From: an uncultured Clostridia bacterium
GTDB lineage: Bacteria > Bacillota > Clostridia > Oscillospirales > Ruminococcaceae
Direction: 5' to 3'
NCBI GenBank assembly: GCA_945876435.1
Contig: CAMCOD010000003.1
Location: forward strand, 45,881-109,880
Length of the DNA stretch: 64,000 bases
Shown here: in pieces, positions 55,492 through 64,000 of the stretch
How the letters are laid out: each line of letters opens with the position of its first letter
Numbering within the stretch: the first letter of the stretch is position 1
The notes under the pieces: model-generated
The model's database searches: none
What the model saw: only the letters and a program-made list of their open reading frames with translations
Told to the model about the DNA's origin: nothing
Made by a program: the position numbers and the translations under genes

Positions 55492-56754
55492 TTACAGTTT
55501 ACGGTAGGTGTCATAGCTGAACTGATCCTTGCGGCGGCGGTACTGCTTTTTAAACACCGTTACAAATACGGAAAGGCCCAGACAGGCGATAATAAACAGC
55601 GGCATAGCCCATTCGTTGTATTCCGGAGCCGCGCTCATCAGCTCTGTCCAAAGCTGATCCATATACAGATTGGTCTCCGTATCCAGATTCACAAAGGCCT
55701 GTGTTTTTTCCATGACCTCGTCGCTGGGATAGGAAATTGGATTTTCCCGCACTTCCTCATCCAGAAGAGCCAATGCCGCAGTATTTGGTGTGGAATACTG
55801 AATGTATTCAATATTTTCCGCCGCAACATTGGGTTCATTCAGGAAGTTGATATACATGTGAGCCGCCAGATAGCGATCCTCGTCAAAGCTGCCGGAGGGT
55901 TTGGGAATACAGATCGCATCCGCAAACCAGTTGCTGCCTTCTTCCGGAACGACAAAGCGCAGAGACTCATTTTCAGCCATCATGTTCACGGCATCACCGG
56001 CATAATAAGGTGCCAGGATCGCCTCATTGCCCTGCATTTTGTCGAAAATCTGGTCCATAACATAAGCCTGCACCAAAGGTTTCTGGGCTTTCAGCTCCTC
56101 AGCCGCCTCAGCTAATTCCTCTTTATCCTGTGTGTTGATGTTATAGCCCAGCTTCATCAGCGTCAGGCCAAAGGCATCACGGGAGTTGGAGAACATCAGA
56201 ATCTCTCCAGCATATTCTTCATCCCAAAGAATGTCCCAGCTCTCCGGATCAAAGCCCAGCTTGTCGTAATTGTAAATCAAACCGACTGTGCCCCAAGTAT
56301 AAGGCACGGAATATTTGTTTTCCGGGTCATACTCTGGATTGACAAAGCGCTCATCAATATATTGGGAATTGGGGATCAGATCAAAATCCAACTCCTGCAA
56401 CATTCCCTCCTGGATCATACGGGAAACCATATAATCCGACGGAAAGATCACATCATAGGAGGCGCTTCCGCTTTTGATCTTGGCGTACATGGACTCATTG
56501 GTATCAAACTGGGTATAATTGACGGTGATACCGGTCAGTTTTTCGAACTCCGCGTTAATATCCATACAGCCGTCGTCGCCATTGGAAATGTATTCGCCCC
56601 AGTTATACACGTTGATGGCCACATTTTTTCCCTTCAGCTGGGAGTAATAAGCCTCGTCATAGTTGGGCTCCCGATCACCCTCATCCGCAAAGGCAGACAC
56701 GGACAGGGAAAACAGAAGCAAAACGGCGCTCAGAAGGGCTGCAAAACGTTTCAT
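55492..56754 (-). CDS. potD: spermidine/putrescine ABC transporter substrate-binding protein with C-terminal TM anchor
   Basis: VAINVYNWGEYISNGDDGCMDINAEFEKLTGITVNYTQFDTNESMYAKIKSGSASYDVIFPSDYMVSRMI; C-terminal PLFIIACLGLSVFVTVFKKQYRRRK. Confidence 0.92.
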   Translation of the reverse strand: MKRFAALLSAVLLLFSLSVSAFADEGDREPNYDEAYYSQLKGKNVAINVYNWGEYISNGDDGCMDINAEFEKLTGITVNYTQFDTNESMYAKIKSGSASYDVIFPSDYMVSRMIQEGMLQELDFDLIPNSQYIDERFVNPEYDPENKYSVPYTWGTVGLIYNYDKLGFDPESWDILWDEEYAGEILMFSNSRDAFGLTLMKLGYNINTQDKEELAEAAEELKAQKPLVQAYVMDQIFDKMQGNEAILAPYYAGDAVNMMAENESLRFVVPEEGSNWFADAICIPKPSGSFDEDRYLAAHMYINFLNEPNVAAENIEYIQYSTPNTAALALLDEEVRENPISYPSDEVMEKTQAFVNLDTETNLYMDQLWTELMSAAPEYNEWAMPLFIIACLGLSVFVTVFKKQYRRRKDQFSYDTYRKL

Positions 56755-57570
56755 TTAGTGTCCCTCCTTTTTTGCCCGGTTCCCTGCAAGCAGCTGCTGC
56801 TCTTTTCGGGCGGAGTAAATATTATTGATCACCAAAATACCCAAAACCACAATGAAAATGATCGTGGAGAGAGCGTTGATCTTCGGTGTTACCCGGCGTC
56901 TTGTCTGGCTGTAGACAACCAGAGGCAGCGTCTGAGAGGAGGAACCGTTTACAAAGTAGGAAACAACAAAGTCGTCCATGGAGAAGGTCAGAGCCATCAG
57001 GAAACCGGACATAATACCCGGCATAATCTCCGGAATAACCACTTTAAAGTAGGCGGTCAGCGGGCTGCAGCCCAGATCCAAAGCCGCCTCATAAATGTGT
57101 TTGTCCATGGAGCGCAGCTTTGGCATAACGTTCAGAACCACATAGGGCACGCTGAAGGTGATGTGGGCCAGAATCAAGGTCGTCACACCGAATTTCAACC
57201 GCAGATAGGTAAACAGCAGCATCAGGGAAACGCCGGTGATGATATCCGGGTTGACCATCGGCAGGTAGTTCAGAGTCATGAAGACGGAACGGAGCCGCTT
57301 GTTCATTTTGTTAAGGCCGATCGCCGCTGCCGTACCCAACAAAGTGGCGAAAACGGCGGAAACCACAGCCACCACCAGAGTCAGCATCAGAGCTTGAATA
57401 ATTTCCTCATCATGGAACAGATCCTGATACCAGCGCAGCGTAAATCCGCTCCAGGTATTTCGGCTTTTGCTGTCGTTAAAGGAAAAAATCATCAAAACGA
57501 TAATTGGTGCATAGAGGAAAGCCATAACAAGGGCCGTATAAGCGTTGGAAAGGATTTTATGCTTCTTCAT
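56755..57570 (-). CDS. potC: spermidine/putrescine ABC transporter permease PotC
   Basis: 271 aa. APIIVLMIFSFNDSKSRNTWSGFTLRWYQDLFHD, EAALDLGCSPLTAYFKVVIPEIMPGIMSGFLMALTFSMDDFVVSYF. Confidence 0.94.
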   Translation of the reverse strand: MKKHKILSNAYTALVMAFLYAPIIVLMIFSFNDSKSRNTWSGFTLRWYQDLFHDEEIIQALMLTLVVAVVSAVFATLLGTAAAIGLNKMNKRLRSVFMTLNYLPMVNPDIITGVSLMLLFTYLRLKFGVTTLILAHITFSVPYVVLNVMPKLRSMDKHIYEAALDLGCSPLTAYFKVVIPEIMPGIMSGFLMALTFSMDDFVVSYFVNGSSSQTLPLVVYSQTRRRVTPKINALSTIIFIVVLGILVINNIYSARKEQQLLAGNRAKKEGH

Positions 57571-58424
57571 CGAATCCGGCCTCCCATCGTTTCAACTTCC
57601 GTATCACCCATAATACTCATGCACAAAAGCACCACAACCATCAGAACCAGCGAAATCGCCGAACCAAGGTTGGGATTATATGTGTTGCCCAGGAACTGCA
57701 GGTCGATAATATCACCGATCAGCTGGTTGGTGCCGCCGCCCAGCATTTTGGAGATAACGAAGGTGCTGACGGAGGGCACAAATACCATGGTAATGCCGGA
57801 GCTGATGCCCGGCAGGCTGAGTGGAAGAACCACTCTGGCAATGACCTCAAGGCTGTTGGCGCCCAGATCCTGCGCTGCCTCGATCACATCATTGCCGATT
57901 TTCGACATGATGGTGTAAAGCGGCAGGATCATAAAGGGAATATAGTTGTAAACCATACCCAAAATAACCGCGCCTTGGGTGTTGATCATGCGGATAGGCT
58001 CGAAACCCAGCAGCATCAGCAGGCGGTTGATCAGACCATTGTTCTCCAGAATGGTCATCCAGGCGTAGGTACGAAGCAGGAAGTTCATCCACATAGGAAG
58101 CATACACAGCATGACCAGTGTATTCCGGCGGAAGCCCTGTTTTCTGGAGATGATGTAAGCCAGCGGATAGGCAATTACCACACACAGAGCGGTGGCGATC
58201 GCTGCAAGCTTAATGGAACGGAATAGAACGCTCATGTGCTCGCCGGCACGGGCGATGTTGTCAATGGTAAAGCTGCCGGCGCTGTCAGTCAGCGCAAAAT
58301 ATACGATCAATCCCAGAGGAATGGCAATGAATACAATGGCCCAGGCCATATAAGGAAAGGCCGGCGCAGTACCCAAAATCTTCTGGAATTTGGATTTATT
58401 GTTGTCAGCGATGGAGTTTTTCAT
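57567..58424 (-). CDS. potB: spermidine/putrescine ABC transporter permease PotB
   Basis: 285 aa. EAAQDLGANSLEVIARVVLPLSLPGISSGITMVFVPSVSTFVISKMLGGG; ATGA overlap with potC. Confidence 0.94.
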   Translation of the reverse strand: MKNSIADNNKSKFQKILGTAPAFPYMAWAIVFIAIPLGLIVYFALTDSAGSFTIDNIARAGEHMSVLFRSIKLAAIATALCVVIAYPLAYIISRKQGFRRNTLVMLCMLPMWMNFLLRTYAWMTILENNGLINRLLMLLGFEPIRMINTQGAVILGMVYNYIPFMILPLYTIMSKIGNDVIEAAQDLGANSLEVIARVVLPLSLPGISSGITMVFVPSVSTFVISKMLGGGTNQLIGDIIDLQFLGNTYNPNLGSAISLVLMVVVLLCMSIMGDTEVETMGGRIR

Positions 58425-59476
58425 CAGCGCACCTCCATCTTCTTCATGATGTGAATATCAAAAGGTTTCACATTCATGCCGATCAGCGCGCCTACCTCCT
58501 GACTCAGGGTAGAATGGATCAGCCATTTATAGCCATGAGCGTCCACAGTGATCTCATAATGAACCCCTTTGAATACAACGGACTCCACCACGCCGCTGAT
58601 TGGGGAGGTTTCGTAATCCCCGACAATGATATCCTCCGGACGGATAACAACATCGACGCGCTCATTGGGAGCAAAACCTTTATCCACGCATTTGAAGGCC
58701 TGTCCGGCAAATTCTACCTCGTAGTCCTCGTACATAACGCCGTCAATGATGTTGCTTTCACCGATAAAGTCCGCAACAAAGGCGTTGACCGGCTCGTTGT
58801 AGATGTCCTGAGGCGTACCGATCTGTAAAATCTGGCCGTCCTTCATGACCACCACCCGGTCGGACATGGTCAAGGCCTCTTCCTGGTCATGGGTAACATA
58901 AATAAAGGTGATTTTCAGGCTTTTCTGGATACGCATCAGCTCTGTCTGCATATCTTTTCTCAGTTTTAAGTCCAGCGCACCCAAAGGTTCGTCCAAAAGG
59001 AGCACCTTCGGCTCGTTGACCAGCGCTCTTGCAATGGCCACACGCTGCTGCTGACCGCCGGAAAGCTGATTGATATTCCGGTTTTCGAAGCCGGAGAGGT
59101 TGACCAGCTCCAACATTTCCTTAACCTTGCGGGCGATCAGTTTTTTGTCCATTTTTTTGACGCTGAGTCCAAAGGCCACATTGTCAAACACGTTCAAATG
59201 CGGGAACAGAGCATAGCGCTGGAAAACGGTATTGATGTTGCGCTTATGAGGCGGAACGCCGTTGATCTTTTTCCCATCAAAAAAAATGTCACCTTCTGTA
59301 GGCTCGGCAAAGCCGCCGATGATCCGGAGAGTGGTTGTTTTACCACAGCCGGATGGGCCTAAAAATGTGACAAACTCCTCGTCGTGTATATCCAGGTTGA
59401 TCCCTTTCAATACACGGTGACCGTCCTCGAACTCCACAGCGATGTCCTTCAGACTGATCAAAATATTCTCTTTCAT
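58424..59476 (-). CDS. potA: spermidine/putrescine ABC transporter ATPase PotA
   Basis: [86 protein letters not shown]. Confidence 0.95.
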   Translation of the reverse strand: MKENILISLKDIAVEFEDGHRVLKGINLDIHDEEFVTFLGPSGCGKTTTLRIIGGFAEPTEGDIFFDGKKINGVPPHKRNINTVFQRYALFPHLNVFDNVAFGLSVKKMDKKLIARKVKEMLELVNLSGFENRNINQLSGGQQQRVAIARALVNEPKVLLLDEPLGALDLKLRKDMQTELMRIQKSLKITFIYVTHDQEEALTMSDRVVVMKDGQILQIGTPQDIYNEPVNAFVADFIGESNIIDGVMYEDYEVEFAGQAFKCVDKGFAPNERVDVVIRPEDIIVGDYETSPISGVVESVVFKGVHYEITVDAHGYKWLIHSTLSQEVGALIGMNVKPFDIHIMKKMEVR

Positions 59477-59533
59477 TTTGCTGCATCCCCCTTTGCGGAT
59501 TTTAGTCGAACAGGTAACCGGGGTAATCCCCTT

Positions 59534-59700
59534 AAAAAACCCTGCTAACCCACAGCAGCCTTATACCGCTTCCCGCAAAAGGCTTGAGTCTAATCGTGGC
59601 CTCAATGGTGGAGTAGGCCCGTTTTTAGGCGGTATCTCTGTGCCGCTGTGATTCGTGTGGTGATTGCTCGCCGCACACTGATAATTTTGTAGATGCCAAA
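59534..59700 (-). ncRNA. structured leader RNA, riboswitch-like, upstream of potA (family not identified)
   Basis: Nested complementary segments CACAGCGG/CTGCTGTG (59643-59650 with 59551-59558) and ATACCGC/GCGGTAT (59629-59635 with 59563-59569). CTGCT-GTGGGTT-AGCAG-GGTTTTTT terminator overlaps the outer stem. Confidence 0.6.
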
Positions 59701-59712
59701 AATATCACCCAT

Positions 59713-59740
59713 ACTATAACACAATTAGAAAATAAGTCAA
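59713..59740 (-). promoter_or_regulatory. sigma-A promoter of the pot operon
   Basis: TTGACT (59735-59740) - 16 bp - TATAGT (59713-59718). Confidence 0.7.
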
Positions 59741-59962
59741 TGTATTTCACGATATTTCCGGATTTTTTCTCAAAAATATTGTGTTTTCTGAGATTTTCCC
59801 TTGTTTTTTTTGAAAATCCTCTGAAATCCTTTGTTTTTTTCTGATTTTGATTGGATTTGACTCAATATTTTTCCTGTGCTACAATGGATTCATCCAATTG
59901 ATCCAAAGCGGAAACTCTCAACCCAATCCCCTGTGCTTTTTTGTGAAAGGAGCAACGCATCC

Positions 59963-60436
59963 ATGAAACTGACCACCCTCTGTTACATTGAAAAGGATAA
60001 CGCCTACCTGATGCTGCACCGTGTCAAAAAAGAAAACGATGAAAATCACGATAAATGGATCGGAATCGGCGGTAAATTTGAGAAGGATGAAAGTCCGGAG
60101 GATTGTATCCTGCGGGAAACCTTGGAGGAGACCGGTTTGACCCTTACCTCCTACCGCTACCGGGGACTGATCACCTTCGTATCGGACCAATGGCCCACCG
60201 AATATATGCACCTGTTTACCGCCGATGGCTTTACCGGTGAACTGAAACTTTGTGACGAAGGGGATTTGGAGTGGATCGACAAACAGAAGCTTTATGACCT
60301 GACTCTCTGGGAAGGAGATCGGATCTTTTTGAAGCTATTGGCAGAAAACGCGCCTTTCTTCTCTTTGAAATTGGTTTATGAGGGTGAAAAGCTGGTACAG
60401 GCAGTACTAAACGGAGAAAAAATACAAGAAGGATAA
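59963..60436 (+). CDS. Nudix hydrolase (8-oxo-dGTP diphosphatase type)
   Basis: MKLTTLCYIEKDNAYLMLHRVKKENDENHDKWIGIGGKFEKDESPEDCILRETLEETGLTL; Nudix box; RBS AAAGGAG. Confidence 0.92.
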   Translation: MKLTTLCYIEKDNAYLMLHRVKKENDENHDKWIGIGGKFEKDESPEDCILRETLEETGLTLTSYRYRGLITFVSDQWPTEYMHLFTADGFTGELKLCDEGDLEWIDKQKLYDLTLWEGDRIFLKLLAENAPFFSLKLVYEGEKLVQAVLNGEKIQEG

Positions 60437-60470
60437 GAAAAAGGAGAGACCTAACGTCTCTCCTTTTGTT
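60437..60470. terminator. bidirectional terminator overlapping the 3' end of the minus-strand Nudix gene
   Basis: AAAAAGGAGAGAC-CTAAC-GTCTCTCCTTTT. Confidence 0.85.
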
Positions 60471-60900
60471 CCTTTTGCTCCTGTTGTTCACTCAGGAACT
60501 TCTGCAGCTCGTCCCACAGGCTGGGCAGAATATGGGGATAGGTCAGATCTTCCGGAAGTCCGTCAAAAAGTCTTACCTCTCCGATCTCACTTTCCGGCAG
60601 CTCTCCCAACACATCGATCTCACTGAAAAAGAACTGGCCTGCCGGACCAAAGCTGCCGTCCTCCCCGGATACCGCATAGTCGCAGATGGGGATGATTTTT
60701 GCTTTCAACGCTCCGGACTCCTCAAACAGCTCCCGCTCCATGGCCTGAGCAGGCGTTTCACCGTCCTCAATATGACCGCCCTGCCCTTCCCAGGTGCTGC
60801 GTGCCCGATGACGGCTGAACAGCCACTGTCCTTGATACCGGGACAGGCTGACCACAAACCGATAGCTGCCCATGCTTCCAATTGCCGCGGTTTTGACCAT
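60451..60900 (-). CDS. Nudix hydrolase
   Basis: MVKTAAIGSMGSYRFVVSLSRYQGQWLFSRHRARSTWEGQGGHIEDGETPAQAMERELFEESGAL; canonical Nudix box. Confidence 0.92.
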   Translation of the reverse strand: MVKTAAIGSMGSYRFVVSLSRYQGQWLFSRHRARSTWEGQGGHIEDGETPAQAMERELFEESGALKAKIIPICDYAVSGEDGSFGPAGQFFFSEIDVLGELPESEIGEVRLFDGLPEDLTYPHILPSLWDELQKFLSEQQEQKEQKERR

Positions 60901-60923
60901 GGGAATTCCTCCTTTAATAAAGT

Positions 60924-60960
60924 AAAAAAGCGGCGGCGAAATCAATTTCGCCGCCGCTTC
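60924..60960 (-). terminator. terminator of the M20 dipeptidase gene
   Basis: AAGCGGCGGCGAAAT-TG-ATTTCGCCGCCGCTT-TTTT on the minus strand. Confidence 0.85.
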
Positions 60961-60987
60961 GCTCAATATGAGAGGCTAAATTTGGCC

Positions 60988-62391
60988 TTACAAAGCAAGC
61001 TCGTTCAGGTTCAGCAGTGCGTAAATGTAGATTTTAACGGCCTTCATCATCAGCTCAATGTCGTTGCATTCATCAGCCATATGCACGCCGCCTTTGCCTT
61101 CACCGGCAGGGTTTTTCATTTCAGCAAATTCCGGACCGAAAGCAACCGCGTTGGGGAAGTTGCGGGCATAAGTACCGCCGCCGATCACGATGGCTTTGCC
61201 ATTCTTTCCGGTTACATCGTTGTAAGCGGAAAGCAATGCTTTGACCTCCGCGGTATCCGCGCTGCGGTAGCTTGGTGCGCTGTCTTTCAGAACCTTGCCC
61301 ACATAACCATGCGCCTGCGCATAGCTTTCCAGACGGGCAGTCAGTTCTTCTCCTTTCACCGTTACAGGATAACGGATATTGTAGTTGAGAACCAGCTCAT
61401 TGCCCTCCATTTTTGCAACACCGCTGATATGAGTGATCTTGCCGGAAGGTTCGTCTTCACAATCAATACCCAAGCCTACGCCATTGTAATCGGTAAGAGT
61501 AGCGGCGGCTTTGGCGCAAGCTTCTCTCTCCGCTTCAGACAGAGCGGAAATCTTGCTCAGCATATCGGTCAGCATCCAGATGGCATTGACAGAGCCAGCC
61601 GGCATAGACGCATGAGAGCCTTTGCCTTTGGCGGTAATAACCAGACCTTCGGCACTTTCTTCCACATCAAATTTGCAGGGGCAGAGTTCACCCAGATCTT
61701 CTTTGGAAATGCCTTTCAATACAACTGTGCAGCGGTCAGCAACCATATTGCCTACCAGTCCGCCGTGGAAGTCCACAATATGAGCGCCATCGTGGGCAAA
61801 TCTGCCTTCTGCACCCATAATACCCTTTTCACCATTGATCACTGGGAAGCTGGCATCTGGGGTGAACATGAAGGTCGGAACCTTTTCCCGTTCCAGAACG
61901 ACTTTTACATCACCCATGCCACGTTCCTCGCTGCAGCCCAGTACCAGACGATAGGTATAGTTGAGAGGAATGTTATGATCTTTCAGGAATTTCATGGCAT
62001 AAAGGCCCAAAACAGCGGGACCCTTGTCGTCGGCAACGCCGCGGCCATAGATAAAGCCGTCTTTTACCGTCATTTTGTAAGGATCAACGCTCCAACCGTT
62101 GCCCTCCGGAACAACGTCCAGATGACCCATAATGGAGATTTCCTTCTCTTTGTCGCCGATGGAGGCGGAACCGGCATAGTAATCGTAGTTTTTGGTTGCC
62201 ATGCCCATTCTTTCACAGATGGCCAAAGCAGCGTCCAGGCATTTTTTGCATCCTTCGCCAAAAGGCGCGCCAGCTTCACCGTCGATGCTGACACTGGGGA
62301 TCTCGATGAGTGTCTCAATATCCTTCAGGATATTTTCCCGGTTTTCCGCGATAAACGCGTCAATTTTCTGTTCCAATTCTTTTGAAACCAT
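60988..62391 (-). CDS. M20 family metallopeptidase (PepV-like dipeptidase)
   Basis: 467 aa. ISIMGHLDVVPEGNGWSVDPYKMTVKDGFIYGRGVADDKGPAVLGLYAMKFLKD, GCSEERGMGDV, IGGGTYARNFPNAVAFGP. Confidence 0.95.
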   Translation of the reverse strand: MVSKELEQKIDAFIAENRENILKDIETLIEIPSVSIDGEAGAPFGEGCKKCLDAALAICERMGMATKNYDYYAGSASIGDKEKEISIMGHLDVVPEGNGWSVDPYKMTVKDGFIYGRGVADDKGPAVLGLYAMKFLKDHNIPLNYTYRLVLGCSEERGMGDVKVVLEREKVPTFMFTPDASFPVINGEKGIMGAEGRFAHDGAHIVDFHGGLVGNMVADRCTVVLKGISKEDLGELCPCKFDVEESAEGLVITAKGKGSHASMPAGSVNAIWMLTDMLSKISALSEAEREACAKAAATLTDYNGVGLGIDCEDEPSGKITHISGVAKMEGNELVLNYNIRYPVTVKGEELTARLESYAQAHGYVGKVLKDSAPSYRSADTAEVKALLSAYNDVTGKNGKAIVIGGGTYARNFPNAVAFGPEFAEMKNPAGEGKGGVHMADECNDIELMMKAVKIYIYALLNLNELAL

Positions 62392-62625
62392 AAGGTATCC
62401 CTCCGTAAAATGATTCAGTGTTCAGCGGATCCTGGCTCCAGGACCGCTGTTCCCTTTTCATTATAACATAAAACTTTTATTATTGAAGGGATTTTGGGAA
62501 AAATCTTTTTTCTCCTTCTCTTAAGCTCCTCAAACCCCTCCCCTTTTTTTCCGCAGCGCTTTGTGCTATACTTTTTTTGTATAAGCATCCGGAAAACACC
62601 TCTTTTTGATTGATTGGAGAACGAT

Positions 62626-64000
62626 ATGCTGAAAAAAAATGATATTATTGAAGCTGAAATCACCGCCATGTCCTCTGACGGTAACGGGATCGCGAAAATT
62701 GATAACTTTGTTATTTTCGTCCCATATTCTGCCGTGGGCGATCAACTGCTGCTCCGCATCGTAAAGGTGCAGAAATCCTACGGCTTCGGCAAAATCGAAA
62801 AAATCCGAAAGCCGTCCCCTGACCGTATTTCCCCGGACTGTCCTGTTTATCAGAAATGCGGTGGCTGCGCTTTCCGCCATATTACCTATGAACAGGAGCT
62901 GAGGCATAAGGCTGAATTTGTTCGTGACACCCTTCAGCGCATCGGCGGTTTGGAGCTGGAACCGGAAGCGATCGTAGGCTCTCCTCTGGAAAAAGCTTAC
63001 CGTAATAAAGCTCAATACCCGATTCGTCTGGAAAATGGAAAGGTGGTGGCAGGTTTCTTTGCCAAGAGGAGTCACCGGGTAATCCCCTGTGCGGATTGTG
63101 CTTTGCAGCCGGCCTTTTTCCGGGAGATCGTGGTATACACGCAGGCTTTCGCAGAAGAAAAAAAGCTTTCCATTTATGACGAGGAAAGCGGTAAGGGCCT
63201 GCTGCGTCATATTTATCTGCGCTATGGAGAGGTCAGCGGACAGGCTATGGTCTGTCTGGTCCTTAACGGTACCAAGCTGCCTTTTGCCGAGGATTATGTG
63301 AGCGGTTTGCTGAAAATCTGTCCTCAAGTGGCCTCGGTTATCCTGAATATCAATAAACGCCGGGATAATGTGATCCTTGGAGAGCAGTGTGTCACCCTGT
63401 ATGGCAGTGATACCATTGAGGATACTCTCTGCGGCGTACGCTTTAAACTCTCTCCCCTAAGCTTTTATCAAGTGAACCGGCAGGCTGCCCAGCAGTTGTA
63501 CCAGCTGGCCGCTGATATGGCAGATTTAAAAGGTGACGAGCTGCTGGTAGACCTGTACTGCGGCGCGGGAACGATCGGTCTGTCCATGGCCCAGCGTGTT
63601 CGAGAGCTGATCGGCGTGGAAATCATCCCGGATGCCGTGGACAACGCCCGGGAAAATGCCAAAAACTGCGATATCAAGAATGCCCGTTTTCTCTGCGCTG
63701 ATGCCGGTCAAGCTGCCAAAACCCTGGCTGATGAAGGTTTGCAGCCGGATGTGATCGTGGTAGACCCACCAAGAAAAGGCTGCAGCCCCGATGTACTGGA
63801 GGCCATTCACACTATGTCCCCGGAAAAGCTGGTGATGATATCCTGTAACGTGGCCTCTCTTGCCCGGGACTGCAAAGAACTGGCGACACTGGGCTATCAC
63901 GCTGTTCGTGTGGTTCCGGTGGATCTTTTCCCCAGGACAAATCACGTCGAGACGGTGGTCCTCTTGTCACGGGAAACAAATCCACTGACGGTTGAAGTCA
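62626..64000 (+). CDS. rlmD: 23S rRNA (uracil(1939)-C(5))-methyltransferase RlmD family, C-terminus outside window
   Basis: Own translation (absent from the ORF track because it runs off the edge): MLKKNDIIEAEITAMSSDGNGIAKIDNFVIFVPYSAVGDQ...CPVYQKCGGCAFRHI...LVDLYCGAGTIGLSMA...VVDPPRKGCSPDVLEAI...MISCNVASLARDCKEL. Confidence 0.95.
   Translation, partial: MLKKNDIIEAEITAMSSDGNGIAKIDNFVIFVPYSAVGDQLLLRIVKVQKSYGFGKIEKIRKPSPDRISPDCPVYQKCGGCAFRHITYEQELRHKAEFVRDTLQRIGGLELEPEAIVGSPLEKAYRNKAQYPIRLENGKVVAGFFAKRSHRVIPCADCALQPAFFREIVVYTQAFAEEKKLSIYDEESGKGLLRHIYLRYGEVSGQAMVCLVLNGTKLPFAEDYVSGLLKICPQVASVILNINKRRDNVILGEQCVTLYGSDTIEDTLCGVRFKLSPLSFYQVNRQAAQQLYQLAADMADLKGDELLVDLYCGAGTIGLSMAQRVRELIGVEIIPDAVDNARENAKNCDIKNARFLCADAGQAAKTLADEGLQPDVIVVDPPRKGCSPDVLEAIHTMSPEKLVMISCNVASLARDCKELATLGYHAVRVVPVDLFPRTNHVETVVLLSRETNPLTVEV

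Noticed and set aside
59534-59700. T-box, M-box, ykkC, FMN, TPP, SRP RNA, 6S RNA or tmRNA at the potA leader
   Set aside because: None of the hallmark motifs I know for these (e.g. T-box AGGGUGGNACCGCG, SRP GGAAGCAGCC) is present; a database scan is needed to settle the class.
60466-62385. 639 aa plus-strand ORF
   Set aside because: Antisense to the M20 dipeptidase and Nudix genes; no recognisable protein signature.
62566-63327. 253 aa and other minus-strand ORFs at the right edge
   Set aside because: Antisense to the rlmD gene, which the track misses only because it runs off the window.
1-64000. CRISPR arrays, prophage, transposases, integrases, toxin-antitoxin or defence islands
   Set aside because: No regular spaced repeats and no recognisable mobile or defence proteins; the region is coherent chromosomal core/metabolic sequence.

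Overview
The window is about 64 kb of chromosomal, roughly 50% GC sequence from an endospore-forming Clostridia-type Firmicute. The lineage is inferred from gene content (dpaA/dpaB, spoVG, glgC/glgD, long-form HPF). Most of it is ordinary core and metabolic coding: partial galM, a FemAB-murE-like pair, dpaB-dpaA, spoVG, murC, a ridA/arginase region, a complete histidine-degradation operon (hutH-hutU-ftcD-hutI-fchA-hutD), tRNAs (Pro, two Gly, Leu), an Hrb/desulfoferrodoxin locus, trans-sulfuration enzyme and msrA, an S9 peptidase, pyrB with a PyrR-type leader, HPF, a heterodimeric ABC exporter, a CLC (probably CLC-F type), a MATE transporter, the glgBCDA operon, a two-component system beside a VTC/DUF4956/beta-helix locus, potABCD, two Nudix genes, an M20 peptidase and partial rlmD. 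No mobile element, prophage or CRISPR array was seen. The strongest non-obvious finding is a glutaredoxin-like gene at 32292..32579 (-). The ORF track truncates it because an in-frame TGA replaces the first Cys of the CxxC motif. A SECIS-like hairpin follows, and an intact Cys paralogue sits next to it, so it is very probably a selenoprotein. Other items worth a second look: a riboswitch-like leader with a competing terminator upstream of potA, a three-gene cluster of uncharacterised low-complexity small proteins (20272..21440), a stand-alone FakA-like domain, three Fur/PerR-like boxes upstream of desulfoferrodoxin, a PyrB-Zn-domain fusion, and an apparent ACG start codon on the beta-helix lipoprotein gene.
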